From Acidimicrobiales bacterium (GTDB lineage: Bacteria > Actinomycetota > Acidimicrobiia > Acidimicrobiales > Iamiaceae), in assembly GCA_035547835.1 (NCBI GenBank), contig DASZTW010000018.1:23619-87618 (forward strand): a stretch of 64,000 bases of DNA, in the 5' to 3' direction. Below the pieces are notes generated by a model. It did not search any database and was not told the DNA's origin. It saw nothing but the letters and a program-made list of their open reading frames with translations. Both the position numbers and the translations under genes were made by a program. Positions 38,019-47,524 of this stretch are shown here, piece by piece (within the stretch, counting starts at the first letter, position 1; the number at the start of each line of letters is the position of its first letter).

Positions 38019-38792
38019 GTGCTGACAGCGAAGCTTCTGGGGATGCTCACCGAGCTGGGGGAGTTGTCGGCTCTCACGATCGAGGGGCTGCGGCGCTCGT
38101 GGGACGTGCGCATGTGGTGGCGCGAGTTCGTGGAGCAGTGCCTGTTCTTCGCCAAGGTCACCACCTTGCCGGTGATGGCCGTGGCGCTGCCGCTCGGCGC
38201 GACCGTGGCGCTCCAAGTCGGTTCGCTCACACGCCAACTCGGTGCCGAGTCCGTCACCGGCTCGGCGGTCATGTTGGGCATCGTCCAGCAAGCTGCACCC
38301 TTGGCCGCAGCGTTGCTGATCGCCGGCTCGGGCGGGTCCGCCATGGCGTCCGACATGGGCGCGCGCAACATCCGCGACGAGCTCAACGCCATGGAGGTCA
38401 TGGCGGTCAACCCGGTGCACCGGCTGGTCACCCCGAGGCTGTGGGCGGCCGGGGTCATCGCGATGCTGCTCGTGCCGTTGGTGATCTTCGCCGGGGTCGG
38501 CGGCGGTTTCTTCTTCAACGTGATCATCCAGAAGGTCAGCCCCGGCGCGTACTTCTCCGGCGCGACGGCGCTGCTGCAGGTGGCCGACCTGCTGGTCGCC
38601 ATGTTCAAGGCGTTCCTGTTCGGCATGGTGGCCGCGGCCGTCGCTTGTTACCGAGGCATGACCTGCGACCGCAGCCCTGCGGGCGTCGGCATCTCGGTCC
38701 GGCGCGCCGTGGTCCTCACCGTGCTGCTCGTGTTCGCCATCAACTACGTCATCACGAGCATCTACTACGTGTTCGTGCCGCAGAAGATCTGA
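38019..38792 (+). CDS. yrbEA: MlaE/YrbE-family ABC transporter permease A of the mce operon
   Basis: A 257-residue permease with about five membrane helices. The signature region is SGGSAMASDMGARNIRDELNAMEVMAVNP, which includes the EF-loop-like contact (G-x2-N-I-R-D-E-L-N-A-M-E) for the MceG-type ATPase. It starts the lipid-import operon and pairs with YrbEB to form the inner-membrane channel. GTG 38019 is used; ATG 38043 is possible. The stop codon overlaps the next ATG by 1 bp. The ATPase gene is not in this window, as in mycobacteria where it is unlinked. Confidence 0.93.
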   Translation: MLTAKLLGMLTELGELSALTIEGLRRSWDVRMWWREFVEQCLFFAKVTTLPVMAVALPLGATVALQVGSLTRQLGAESVTGSAVMLGIVQQAAPLAAALLIAGSGGSAMASDMGARNIRDELNAMEVMAVNPVHRLVTPRLWAAGVIAMLLVPLVIFAGVGGGFFFNVIIQKVSPGAYFSGATALLQVADLLVAMFKAFLFGMVAAAVACYRGMTCDRSPAGVGISVRRAVVLTVLLVFAINYVITSIYYVFVPQKI

Positions 38793-39650
38793 TGACGGCC
38801 GCGCTGCGCACCCGCGAGTCGGTGGTCCGGTCGGTCAGCCAGACCGCCACGGGGATCCTCGAGGGCGCGGGCGGCTTCGGCTCGTGGCTGTACTTCTGCG
38901 GGCGGGCGATCGGCCACACGCCGATGGCCGTGCGGCGCTTCCGCAAGGAGATCTGGCGCCACGTGTCGGACATCACGGTCGGCGTCGGGGCGTACGTGGT
39001 CGGCGGCGGCATGGTGTTCGTGGTGGCCGCGATGTCGCTGTTCGTCGGCGGCACCGTGGGACTCCAGGCGTTCAACGGCCTGCAGGCCATCGGCGCACAG
39101 TCGTTCACGGGACTGGTCGGCGCGTACGTCAACACCCGCGAGATCACCCCGGTGATCGCCGGCATCGCGTTGGCGGCGCAGGTCGGCTCGTCGTTCACCG
39201 CCGAGATCGGGGCGATGCGCATCAACGACGAGATCGACGCGCTCGATGTCATGGCCGTGCCGTCGCTGCCGTATCTGGTCTCGACCCGCCTGGTGGCGAT
39301 CGTGGTCGCGCTGATCCCGCTGTACTTCGTGGCGCTGATCACGTCGTTCTTCGCGACCCGCCTGGTGACCACCACCTTCCTCGGGCTGTCGCCGGGCATC
39401 TACGACTACTACTTCCACCTCTACCTGCCACCGATCGACGTCCTGTACTCGACGTTGAAGGTCGTGGTGTTCGCGATCCTGATCTCGCTCGTCCACACCT
39501 ATTACGGCTACTACGTCGGACGGGCCGGCCGGGGTCGGCCGTGCAGTCGGCAAGGCGCTGCGCTCCACGATCGTGTGGCTGGTCATCGTCAACTTGTTGC
39601 TCTCCTACGTGTTCTGGGGCAACAACACCACCGTGAGCCTGACCGGCTGA
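38792..39650 (+). CDS. yrbEB: MlaE/YrbE-family permease B of the mce operon, with a +1 frameshift
   Basis: The permease frame from ATG 38792 covers the usual helices, including AAQVGSSFTAEIGAMRINDEIDALDVMAVP, the ATPase-contact signature. At 39514-39540 one extra base (most simply the A at 39520) shifts the frame. Leaving it out gives YYVGGPAGVGRAVGKALRS, a last membrane helix (TIVWLVIVNLLLSYVFWG) and a stop at 39648-39650, as in the family (285 aa). As given, the frame runs in-frame into mceA, forming a hybrid of about 626 codons that lacks the final helix. A sequencing error, a recent mutation or programmed frameshifting could each explain this. Confidence 0.8.
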
Positions 39651-40672
39651 TGCCCGACCAGCTCCCGCTCCGCATCCGCCTGGTGGTCGCCACCGCCGGC
39701 GCCGTGCTGCTCATCGGGCTCTCGTTCGTGTTCTTGCAGTACGGCCTCGGCTACTTCAAGGGTGGCTTCCAGTTGCACGCTCGGTTCACGAGCAGCGTGC
39801 AAGGCTTGTCCACGACGTCTGACGTGAAGATCCGCGGGGTCACCGTTGGTTCGGTCACCGGCATCCACCTCGGCGACGGCGGGGTGGTCGACGTCATCAT
39901 GAAGCTGCACCCCGGCACCAAGGTGGCCGCCACCACGGTCGCCAGCATCGAGCCGCTGTCCGTCTTCGGCCCTGGCTACGTGAACCTCGAGCCGGGCGCC
40001 GACGAGGTGCACGGACCGTTCCTGCGCGACGGCGACCGTGTTCCTCACACGAAGACGTCCGCCGCGTTCACCGCCTTGGTGAGCCACGCCGGCACGGTGC
40101 TCGACGAGATCGACATCGACGACCTCCAGACCGTGATCCACACCGTGGCGCAAGGGATCACCGGCCTCGGCCCCACGTTCGGTGACCTGCTCGACAACAC
40201 CTCGAAGCTCACCGACATCGTGTCGGCCCACGCCGACCAGATCCCCGGTTTCCTGGCCGACCTCAACGCGCTCACCCAGACGCTCGAGCAGCACGTCGGC
40301 TCCTTGCAGACCACCACCGGCGCGCTCAACAGCGTGCTCCCCGCCCTCAACGCGCGCGGCGACCAGCTCACCAGCGTCCTCGACCAGGCGTCGTCGCTGT
40401 CCGGCCAGCTCGCCACGTACCTCGACCAGCACCGCGCGGGCATCACCCAGCTGTTCGACGACGGCTCCGGGGTGCTGAAGATCGCGTACGACCAGAGCAG
40501 CAAGTTCCCGAGCATCCTCGACGTGCTGAACCAGTTCTTCGACCGGGTGGGCAGCGCGGCGCGCCTGCCCGGCCCTGGCGGGGTGCTGAGCGGCGCGGTC
40601 TTCGGCGACTTCTTCACGTCGGTGTGCGCCAACGCGAAGGTGCCCGTGGCGTGCACACCGGTCGTGCCATGA
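39650..40672 (+). CDS. mceA: Mce-family protein A
   Basis: A 340-residue protein. An N-terminal membrane helix (VVATAGAVLLIGLSFVFL) is followed by the MCE domain: FTSSVQGLSTTSDVKIRGVTVGSVTGIHLG, then AATTVASIEPLSVFGPGYVNLEPG. A long alpha-helical region of repeated Leu/Gln/Thr-rich heptads follows (GALNSVLPALNARGDQLTSVLDQ). MCE proteins assemble hexameric tunnels that carry lipids through the periplasm. The ATG overlaps the restored yrbEB stop (TGATG). Confidence 0.9.
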   Translation: MPDQLPLRIRLVVATAGAVLLIGLSFVFLQYGLGYFKGGFQLHARFTSSVQGLSTTSDVKIRGVTVGSVTGIHLGDGGVVDVIMKLHPGTKVAATTVASIEPLSVFGPGYVNLEPGADEVHGPFLRDGDRVPHTKTSAAFTALVSHAGTVLDEIDIDDLQTVIHTVAQGITGLGPTFGDLLDNTSKLTDIVSAHADQIPGFLADLNALTQTLEQHVGSLQTTTGALNSVLPALNARGDQLTSVLDQASSLSGQLATYLDQHRAGITQLFDDGSGVLKIAYDQSSKFPSILDVLNQFFDRVGSAARLPGPGGVLSGAVFGDFFTSVCANAKVPVACTPVVP

Positions 40673-41688
40673 AGCTCAAGGTCGTCCGCCTCACCGGGTT
40701 CGTGCTGGTCACCGGGCTCATGGCGCTGTACATGGGCGCTCAGCTCGCCAACTTCAGCTTCACGGACCGCTACAACCTCACGGCCACGTTCCGCGACGCC
40801 AGCGGGCTCAACACCGGCGACCCGGTGCGCATCGCCGGGGTGCCAGTCGGACAGGTCACCAGCATCCACCTCGACGGTGACTTGGCGAAGGTGCGGTTCA
40901 AGATCGACAAGTCCGTGAAGCTGCCCCGAGGTGCGACCACCGTCGAGATCCGCTGGCCGAACCTGATCGGGCAGCGCTACCTGAACTTGAAGTTCGACCC
41001 AGCCGCGGCGGCCAAGGCCACGTCGTTCGTGTCCACCAACGGCAGCGCGCTGTTCTCGGCGACCGCCAAGAACCCGGACGGCAGCCACGAGACCACGTCC
41101 ACGGTCGACATCGGCTCGGTGTTCAACGCGCTCCAACCGCTCGCCACCGCGATCGACCCGGCGCAGCTCAACACCATCTTCCAGACCCTCACCCAGGCCT
41201 TCGACGGCAACGACGCGAACATCACCAACATCACCCGTAACTTGCGGACCATCTCCGCCACGCTCGCCAGCCGCGACAGCACGATCCAGCAGATGCTCAC
41301 CGACTACAACTCGCTGGGCTCGGTGCTCTCCAGGCGCGACGGCCAGATCCAGACGATGATCGACAACCTCGTGTTGCTGTCGCAGGCGTTCTCCGACAAC
41401 ACGAACGTGTTCGAGCAGGCGCTGAGCAACTTCTCGACGGCCGGGTCCAGCCTCAACCAGGTCCTGGGTGCGAACGAGCAGCAGCTGAAGTCGCTGCTCG
41501 ACAACTCCGCGCAGCTCGCCAACACCCTCACCGGGAAGCTGCCCCAGATCGAGGCGTCGCTGAAGGGCCTGCCTGCCACGTTCGCCTCGCTGTTCTCGGC
41601 GGTCAACGGCGGTGACTTCATCCGCATCGACAGCAGTTGCTTCCAGTTCACGCACATGCCGTGCACGACCCCGTACGCGGTGCCATGA
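40669..41688 (+). CDS. mceB: Mce-family protein B
   Basis: A 339-residue MCE protein. Membrane anchor LTGFVLVTGLMALYMGAQL, then the MCE domain ATFRDASGLNTGDPVRIAGVPVGQVTSIHLDG and GATTVEIRWPNLIGQRYLNLKFD, followed by a long helix-rich region with TSTVDIGSVFNALQPLATAIDP, which is typical. It overlaps mceA by 4 bp (ATGA). The C-terminus has two Cys (SSCFQF, MPCTTP) that may form a disulfide. Confidence 0.9.
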   Translation: MKLKVVRLTGFVLVTGLMALYMGAQLANFSFTDRYNLTATFRDASGLNTGDPVRIAGVPVGQVTSIHLDGDLAKVRFKIDKSVKLPRGATTVEIRWPNLIGQRYLNLKFDPAAAAKATSFVSTNGSALFSATAKNPDGSHETTSTVDIGSVFNALQPLATAIDPAQLNTIFQTLTQAFDGNDANITNITRNLRTISATLASRDSTIQQMLTDYNSLGSVLSRRDGQIQTMIDNLVLLSQAFSDNTNVFEQALSNFSTAGSSLNQVLGANEQQLKSLLDNSAQLANTLTGKLPQIEASLKGLPATFASLFSAVNGGDFIRIDSSCFQFTHMPCTTPYAVP

Positions 41689-42746
41689 AGTTGCCGCGCC
41701 GGCCACGCTGGCTCCGCTTCCCGCGCCTGCCCTCCGCGCGCGACCTCAACCCGATTCCGGTCGGGCTGGTGTCGCTGGCGTTCCTCGCCGCCCTGGTCGG
41801 CACGGCCATGGCGGTCGGCACGTTCGGGCTGTTGAAGCACCAGTACCAGATGAGCGGCGTGTTCCACGACACGGGTGGGCTCCACAAGGGCGCCAACGTG
41901 CGCCTGGCGGGCGTCAACGTCGGCCAGGTCACCGGCGTGTCGCCCGACTTCCACCACGGCCAGGTGGTCATCACGTGGAAGGTCAACCACGGTGTGCACC
42001 TCGGCCCGAACACCCGGGCCGACATCGGTGCCACCAACCTGCTCGGCGGCGACGTCCTCGAGCTGTCGAACACGTCCGGCGGCACGAGCTACGAGCACCG
42101 GCCGGGCTCGCAGCGGCGCATCCCGATCCAGCGCACGTCGGTGCCGTACACGCTGACGTCCGCGCTCGGCGACTTCACCACCGACATCAACAAGATCGAC
42201 ATCCCCACGGTCGACAAGCTGCTCCGGCAAGTCGCCACCAACGTGGAGTCCACGTCGCCGGACCTGCCGGCGCTGTTGCAGAACCTCGACCTCGTGTCGA
42301 AAGCGGTCACGTCGCGCCAAGCCCAGCTCAGCCAGCTGCTCACCAACAGCCAGCGCCTCACTTCGACGCTCGCCAGCCGCGACCAGCAGCTCGTCCAGCT
42401 CATCGACCAGGCCGATCAACTGCTCGACGTGTTGAACAGCCGGCGCGACGAGTTGAGCTCGGCGCTCGGCAACGGCAGCCAGATCGTGCAGCAGCTCGGC
42501 AACCTCATCACCACCAAGCGGGCCCAGATCGACTCGATCCTCTCCGATCTGCATCGCACGCTCCAGGTGTCGCAGCGCCAGATCGGCAACGTCAACGCCG
42601 GCCTCACGTACGCCGCCCCCACTTTCGAGCGGCTCAGCGCGGTGGCGGGGCCGAAGGCCTTCCGGGTGCAGGTCACTGGCATCGGGCCCCTCAACTTGAG
42701 CCGGATGAACGACATCCTGCGCCAGCTCGTGGGGGGCAACCCGTGA
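41685..42746 (+). CDS. mceC: Mce-family protein C
   Basis: A 353-residue MCE protein. A basic N-terminus (PRRPRWLRFPRLPSARDLN) precedes the membrane helix GLVSLAFLAALVGTAMAVGTF. The MCE domain is GVFHDTGGLHKGANVRLAGVNVGQVTGVSPD and GPNTRADIGATNLLGGDVLELS. The rest is a long coiled-coil-like helix (QLIDQADQLLDVLNSRRDELSSALG). Overlaps on both sides by 4 bp. Confidence 0.9.
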   Translation: MKLPRRPRWLRFPRLPSARDLNPIPVGLVSLAFLAALVGTAMAVGTFGLLKHQYQMSGVFHDTGGLHKGANVRLAGVNVGQVTGVSPDFHHGQVVITWKVNHGVHLGPNTRADIGATNLLGGDVLELSNTSGGTSYEHRPGSQRRIPIQRTSVPYTLTSALGDFTTDINKIDIPTVDKLLRQVATNVESTSPDLPALLQNLDLVSKAVTSRQAQLSQLLTNSQRLTSTLASRDQQLVQLIDQADQLLDVLNSRRDELSSALGNGSQIVQQLGNLITTKRAQIDSILSDLHRTLQVSQRQIGNVNAGLTYAAPTFERLSAVAGPKAFRVQVTGIGPLNLSRMNDILRQLVGGNP

Positions 42747-43861
42747 CCCGCGCGGCGGCTCGTCGCGGCCGGACCCGGCGAGCGGGGGTGGTGCTCGCGG
42801 CGGTGGCGTTCGTCGCGGCGGCGGTCCTGCCGGGTTGTTCCTACCTCGGCGGCGGCAAGGCCGGGTACACGGTCGTCGCGTACTTCCCCGAGGCGGTGGC
42901 GCTGTACGCGCACTCCAAAGTGAAGGTCATGGGTGCCGACGCCGGCACCGTGCAGTCCGTGAAGATCGACGGCAACCGCGGCATCGAGGTCAAGATGAAG
43001 ATCGACCGCGACGTGCCGTTGCCGACCGACGTACAGGTCACGATCCAGGCGCTGACGATCATCGGCGAGCGCAACGTCGTGCTGTCGCCGGCGTGGACGC
43101 CCGGCCAACCCGAGATCGCCGACCACCTCACCGATGGCCGTTTCGTCATCCCTGCGAAGCACACGAGCGTGCCGGTCGAGCCCGACGACGGTCTCAAGGC
43201 GTTCTCCGACCTCGCCGCCGCCATCGACCCGAACGCGGTGACCCGGCTGGTGAAGAGCGGCGCCGACGCGTTCGACGGGCACGGCCAGACGTTCAACGAC
43301 CTGCTGGGCAGCGCATCGTCGCTCAGCACGCAGCTCGCCGCCCAGGACCAGCAGATCCTCCAGACCGCGCGCAACTTGCACACGCTGGCCTCGGCGGTGA
43401 ACGGTCGCAGCGAGCAGCTCGGGCACGTGATCGACGGATTCTCGCAGGCCACCGGCACGCTGGCCGACCAGCGCACCGCGGTCTCCAACTTGTTGACGGG
43501 GGCGAACCAGCTGATCGGCGCGGGCCAGTCGCTCCTCGACACGTACAAGAACCAGCTGCCGGGCGACCTCGCCAACCTCGCGCAGCTCGGGCTCACGCTG
43601 CAGCACAACTCCGACACGTTCCAAGCGCTCATCGGCAGCTTCCCGAAAGTCGCCCAGAGCCTCATCAACGCGTACGACCCCGTCGGCAAGCAGTTGCTCC
43701 TCGGCGTCGATCTGGTGCAGGCGGCCGGCGGCATCCTCGGGCCGACCGCGCAGATCATCCTCGGCACCCCGGCGGCCCAGGCGCTCGTGCAGAACACCGG
43801 CCTCGAGTCGATCCTGTGCCAGTCGCCGGTGCTGTCCACCGTCCTCGGGTGCACGTCGTGA
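42743..43861 (+). CDS. mceD: Mce-family protein D, probable lipoprotein
   Basis: A 372-residue MCE protein with a lipoprotein signal: a basic start, a hydrophobic run and the lipobox-like LPGCSYLG. The MCE domain reads AYFPEAVALYAHSKVKVMGADAGTVQSVKIDG and PLPTDVQVTIQALTIIGERNVVLSP. The region after it has helical repeats. It has the GTGA overlap with mceC. In mycobacteria, the lipid-anchored MceE is a single copy; here both D and E carry a lipobox. Confidence 0.9.
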   Translation: MTRAAARRGRTRRAGVVLAAVAFVAAAVLPGCSYLGGGKAGYTVVAYFPEAVALYAHSKVKVMGADAGTVQSVKIDGNRGIEVKMKIDRDVPLPTDVQVTIQALTIIGERNVVLSPAWTPGQPEIADHLTDGRFVIPAKHTSVPVEPDDGLKAFSDLAAAIDPNAVTRLVKSGADAFDGHGQTFNDLLGSASSLSTQLAAQDQQILQTARNLHTLASAVNGRSEQLGHVIDGFSQATGTLADQRTAVSNLLTGANQLIGAGQSLLDTYKNQLPGDLANLAQLGLTLQHNSDTFQALIGSFPKVAQSLINAYDPVGKQLLLGVDLVQAAGGILGPTAQIILGTPAAQALVQNTGLESILCQSPVLSTVLGCTS

Positions 43862-44865
43862 GCCGGCTGGCGCCGATCCGCCGAGCACGTGTGGCGCTGG
43901 CCGTCGCGCTCCTCCTCGCCTCGCTGGTGCTCGGTGGCTGCCAGCTCCAGACGATCGGCGCGCCGACCGGCCCGTTGTCGCTGCGGGCCACGTTCGACGA
44001 TGCACAAGGGCTGGTCGTCGGCAACAACGTGCAGATCAACAACGTGGTGGTGGGCAGCGTCCGCCGCATCCGCCTGCGGAACTACCGGGCCGAGGTCACG
44101 ATCTCGATCTCCGACGCCCATCCGATCCCTGCCGATGCGGTGGCCACCATCCGCCAGAGCACGCTGCTCGGCGAGTACTTCGTCGACATCGGATTCCCTG
44201 CGGGCCAGACGTCGGGGCCGTTCTTGCACCGCGGCGACGCGTTCCGCGAGACGGAGACCACACCGCCGGTCGAGTCGGTGGTGAGCCGCGCCGGGCAGTT
44301 GCTGCAAGCCGTGTCGGCCAACGACATCGGCGGGATCGTCAACGCGGGCGCCGAAGCGCTCAACGGCCGTGGCCCGCAGCTGCACCGGCTGATCGGCCAG
44401 CTCTCCGACCTGGCCGGGCTGCTCGGCAACCAGTCGCCGCAGATCGGCCAGGCCATCGACAACCTGGGCCAGCTCGGCGCGTCGCTCGCGCCCCTGCGCG
44501 ATCAGCTCAGCACGTTGCTCGACAACGTCAGCCGCACCACCACGATGCTCACCGCGGATCGCCAGCGGTTCTTCACCACGCTGACCGAGTTCAACAAGCT
44601 GCTGGTCTCGACGAACACCAACGTCATCCAGCCCCACGCGCAGCAGCTCAGCTCGCTGATCCGTGAGGCCAACGGGATCCTGGCTTCGCTCAACCAGAAC
44701 AGCTCGATCATCACCGCCGCGGTGGACCACTTCGCGATGGCAGTACCCCGGCTCACGCGTGTGGTCAGCAAAGGCCAGTTGCTGATGGCGGAGTGGGTGC
44801 ACGTGTCGACCACCACGTTGGGCAGCGGCACGTTGCCGCCCGTGATCCAGGGGCTCATCCCGTGA
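43858..44865 (+). CDS. mceE: Mce-family protein E, probable lipoprotein
   Basis: A 335-residue MCE protein with a lipobox (LVLGGCQLQT). The MCE domain is ATFDDAQGLVVGNNVQINNVVVGSVRRIRLR and ADAVATIRQSTLLGEYFVDIGFP. Then helical repeats of the GxxLxxLxxQL kind. Matches LprK/MceE. GTGA overlap with mceD and mceF. Confidence 0.9.
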   Translation: MSRLAPIRRARVALAVALLLASLVLGGCQLQTIGAPTGPLSLRATFDDAQGLVVGNNVQINNVVVGSVRRIRLRNYRAEVTISISDAHPIPADAVATIRQSTLLGEYFVDIGFPAGQTSGPFLHRGDAFRETETTPPVESVVSRAGQLLQAVSANDIGGIVNAGAEALNGRGPQLHRLIGQLSDLAGLLGNQSPQIGQAIDNLGQLGASLAPLRDQLSTLLDNVSRTTTMLTADRQRFFTTLTEFNKLLVSTNTNVIQPHAQQLSSLIREANGILASLNQNSSIITAAVDHFAMAVPRLTRVVSKGQLLMAEWVHVSTTTLGSGTLPPVIQGLIP

Positions 44866-46220
44866 GCACCCGGGTCCGGATCAACTTGGCGGTGTTCGCC
44901 GCGCTGTTCCTCGTGTTGCTGTGGTGGGACATCACCAACGTGCTGCGGCCCGACGCGTACACCCGGCCCTATCACGTCACCGCCGAGTTCTCGACCTCGC
45001 CCGGCCTGCGCAGCGGGTTCGGCGTGACGTACCGCGGGGTCAGCGTGGGCCAGCTCGGCTCGGTGCAGCTGGTCGGCCACCACGTGAAGGTCGACCTCAA
45101 GATCAACCGCGGGGTGAAGCTGCCCGCCCAGGTCGACGCCGCGGTGCGACGCAAGTCGGTGGTGGGCGAGCCGTACGTCGACCTCACCCCGACGGGCGGG
45201 CGCGACCCTGGCGGGCCGCGCCTCCAGGGCGGTGCGGTGATCCCGGTGGCCCGCACCACCACGCCGCTCGACTACTCGACGCTGTTCAACTCGGTCAGCC
45301 GCCTGCTCGACGCGGTGCCCACCACCGACTTGAACCGGCTCCTGCGCGCCACCGCCGAGGGGGTCGAAGGTCGTGGCGAGGACTTCCGGCGGCTGATCGC
45401 CAGCGCCGACCAGTTCACCGGCGACGTGGACAAGGACGGCCCGCTGCTCGATCAGCTCGCCGACGACCTCACCACCTTGGTGCACACGCTGGCGGCGCAC
45501 CGCGACTCGCTCGGCGCCGGGTTCGACAACCTCGCATCGCTCGCCCAGGTGCTGGCCGACAACAAGGCCAACCTCGTCGCGCTCCTCGACAAGACCCCGA
45601 CCCTGCTGCACGACGTCAGCGATCTGCTGACCAAGAGCGGCCCCGACATCGGCTGCACGGTCGACGCCGCAGGCGGGCTGTTCCACGCGCTGAACACCCC
45701 GGCGATCCTCGGCTCGTTCACCCGCTTGATCGACCTGTCACCCGAGACGGCGGCGATCGTCCACAGCATCCGCGTCGACGGGCCCGATGGCCCTTACATC
45801 GGCGGTGGGCTGGTGTTCACCGCGTCGTTCAACCCGCCCAAGGTCTTCAAGACCCCGCTGGCCCTGCCAAAGGTGACGTCGGTGCCGGGCTGCAACGCAC
45901 CCCGCGTCGCCGGGACCGCCGGCGCGCCGTCGAGTACCGCCGGCGCCGGGAGCGGTTCGTCGGCGGTCGGCAACCAGGGCGTCACGACACCGCCGGCGCC
46001 CGCTGCGTCGAAACCGTCGCTCGGCCCGTCGTCGGACAAGAAGGTCAACGCCACCGGCTGGAAGAGCTACTTGTGGCCGGCGCTGATCGGGCTGTTGGTG
46101 CTGGCGGCGCTTCTCGGCCTCACGGTTCTGCGACCATGGGACCGCATCAAGGCCCTGGCGGCCGGTGGCCGGAGCGGGCCCGGTGACTCCTCGCCTCCCG
46201 ACACGGATGGACTCTCTTGA
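44862..46220 (+). CDS. mceF: Mce-family protein F with C-terminal membrane helix
   Basis: A 452-residue protein. N-terminal helix INLAVFAALFLVLLWWDI, MCE domain AEFSTSPGLRSGFGVTYRGVSVGQLGSVQL and QVDAAVRRKSVVGEPYVDLTP. The helical middle is followed by a low-complexity linker (GSGSSAVGNQGVTTPPAPAASKP) and a second helix near the C-terminus (LWPALIGLLVLAALLGLTVL). A C-terminal helix is unusual but not unknown for MceF; it would tether both ends to the membrane. GTGA overlap. Confidence 0.88.
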   Translation: MSTRVRINLAVFAALFLVLLWWDITNVLRPDAYTRPYHVTAEFSTSPGLRSGFGVTYRGVSVGQLGSVQLVGHHVKVDLKINRGVKLPAQVDAAVRRKSVVGEPYVDLTPTGGRDPGGPRLQGGAVIPVARTTTPLDYSTLFNSVSRLLDAVPTTDLNRLLRATAEGVEGRGEDFRRLIASADQFTGDVDKDGPLLDQLADDLTTLVHTLAAHRDSLGAGFDNLASLAQVLADNKANLVALLDKTPTLLHDVSDLLTKSGPDIGCTVDAAGGLFHALNTPAILGSFTRLIDLSPETAAIVHSIRVDGPDGPYIGGGLVFTASFNPPKVFKTPLALPKVTSVPGCNAPRVAGTAGAPSSTAGAGSGSSAVGNQGVTTPPAPAASKPSLGPSSDKKVNATGWKSYLWPALIGLLVLAALLGLTVLRPWDRIKALAAGGRSGPGDSSPPDTDGLS

Positions 46221-47434
46221 CCTTTGACGACCAGCCTGAAGAGCCCGAGCAGCGCGCGGCGCCCGAGTCGCCGGACGAGCCGTCGTCGGCAGGAGCCTCC
46301 GAGCCACACGGGCCCTCCCCGTCGGTGACGGCCGGCTCCGGCACGGCCGGCGAGTCGGTCGGTCCTTCGGCCGCCAGCCCGGCGAGCGAGGAGTCGTCGA
46401 CCGGTGAGCGAGCGTGGGACGGCGACCGGGCGTCGGGTCGGTCGGCCCTGGCGCCGGACTCCTCTGCGGGCGAGCCCGACGCGGGGCCGAATGCGCCCAA
46501 GCCGCCCAAGAAGAAGGGCAAGAACAAGGCGCGCATCCAACAGCTCGAGGCCCAGCTCCAGGAGCTGCAAGAGCAACAGCGCCAGCGTGATCGCGACGAA
46601 CGCCTGTCCCAGGTCCCGGCGTCGGGCGTGTCGGGGGTGTCGGGCGCGTCGGGCGTGCCGGGCGCGTCGGCTCGCGACCTCGCCCGCTACCGGGCCGAGG
46701 TCGAGGCTGGGTCGGCCCCGGGGAGTGCCCGCGACACCGCCGACCCGCTGCCCGCCAGGGGCCGACGCGCCGATGTCGCCACCCGGCCAGGCCGCGCGCG
46801 GGCAATCGACGCAGCCAAGGCCGACGACGGGGCGCGCCCCGGCGCAGGTCCCCTGTGGTGGGTGGCGCTCGGCGTGCTGGTGGTGCTGGTCGTGCTGGCC
46901 GGGTCCTACGCGTTCGCCCAGCGACGCCACGCGCAGGACCTCACCTCGGCACGCGACCAGCGTCAGACCGCCGGTCAGGCAGCGGGCGAGTTCGCCCAGA
47001 CGTTGTTCACGTACGACTCCACCAAGCCCACGGCCAGCCTCACCCACCTGGCGCAGCTCGCCAGCAAGGCGTTCCGCCCCAAGATCGAAGCGGCGCGCAG
47101 CCAGGGACAAGGGTCGACCACCACTGCGCACTTCACCATCAAGGCCGAGCCGGTGTCCGTCTACGTCGACGAGCCGAGCGGGAACCACACCACGGCAGTG
47201 TGCGTCGTGTCGCTCACGTTGAAGGCCGGCACCGAGTCCGAGACGCACCCGGTGTACGTCGAAGTCGAGCTGGTTCGCGAGTCGGGGACGTGGAAGGTCG
47301 ACCAGGTCACCAACGACGGGCCGCGCCTCGGGTTCAACGACTCCAACCTCGGCGCCGGCACCACGCCGGGCGCCGGCAGCTCGTCGTCGTCGACCACCAC
47401 CACCGCTCCGGCCTCGCCCACCACCGCGCCCTGA
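46217..47434 (+). CDS. Mce-associated membrane protein (Mam-like)
   Basis: A 405-residue protein with a long acidic/low-complexity cytoplasmic N-terminus, a coiled coil (ARIQQLEAQLQELQEQQRQRDRD), one membrane helix (WWVALGVLVVLVVLAGSYAFAQ), and an extracytoplasmic domain with FAQTLFTYDSTKPTASLTHLAQLAS and VSLTLKAG, the layout of Mce-associated (Mas/Mam) proteins that stabilise Mce complexes. Starts with TTG in the mceF stop (TTGA), and ends with a Thr/Ser tail. It is the last gene of the operon; 90 bp separates it from the next. Confidence 0.8.
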   Translation: MTFDDQPEEPEQRAAPESPDEPSSAGASEPHGPSPSVTAGSGTAGESVGPSAASPASEESSTGERAWDGDRASGRSALAPDSSAGEPDAGPNAPKPPKKKGKNKARIQQLEAQLQELQEQQRQRDRDERLSQVPASGVSGVSGASGVPGASARDLARYRAEVEAGSAPGSARDTADPLPARGRRADVATRPGRARAIDAAKADDGARPGAGPLWWVALGVLVVLVVLAGSYAFAQRRHAQDLTSARDQRQTAGQAAGEFAQTLFTYDSTKPTASLTHLAQLASKAFRPKIEAARSQGQGSTTTAHFTIKAEPVSVYVDEPSGNHTTAVCVVSLTLKAGTESETHPVYVEVELVRESGTWKVDQVTNDGPRLGFNDSNLGAGTTPGAGSSSSSTTTTAPASPTTAP

Positions 47435-47524
47435 GATCGGGCGGACCCCGTGCCCGCGGGAGGGTAGACGGGGCACCCGACCGTCAGTAATGTTACCGGC
47501 GGTAGAAATACGGGAGGGCAGGGG

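Noticed and set aside
38003..40672. One 889-codon gene covering yrbEB and mceA
   Set aside because: The first 263 codons are an off-frame reading of yrbEA, and the join is made by a single extra base; the mce operon pattern and the restored C-terminus favour two genes.
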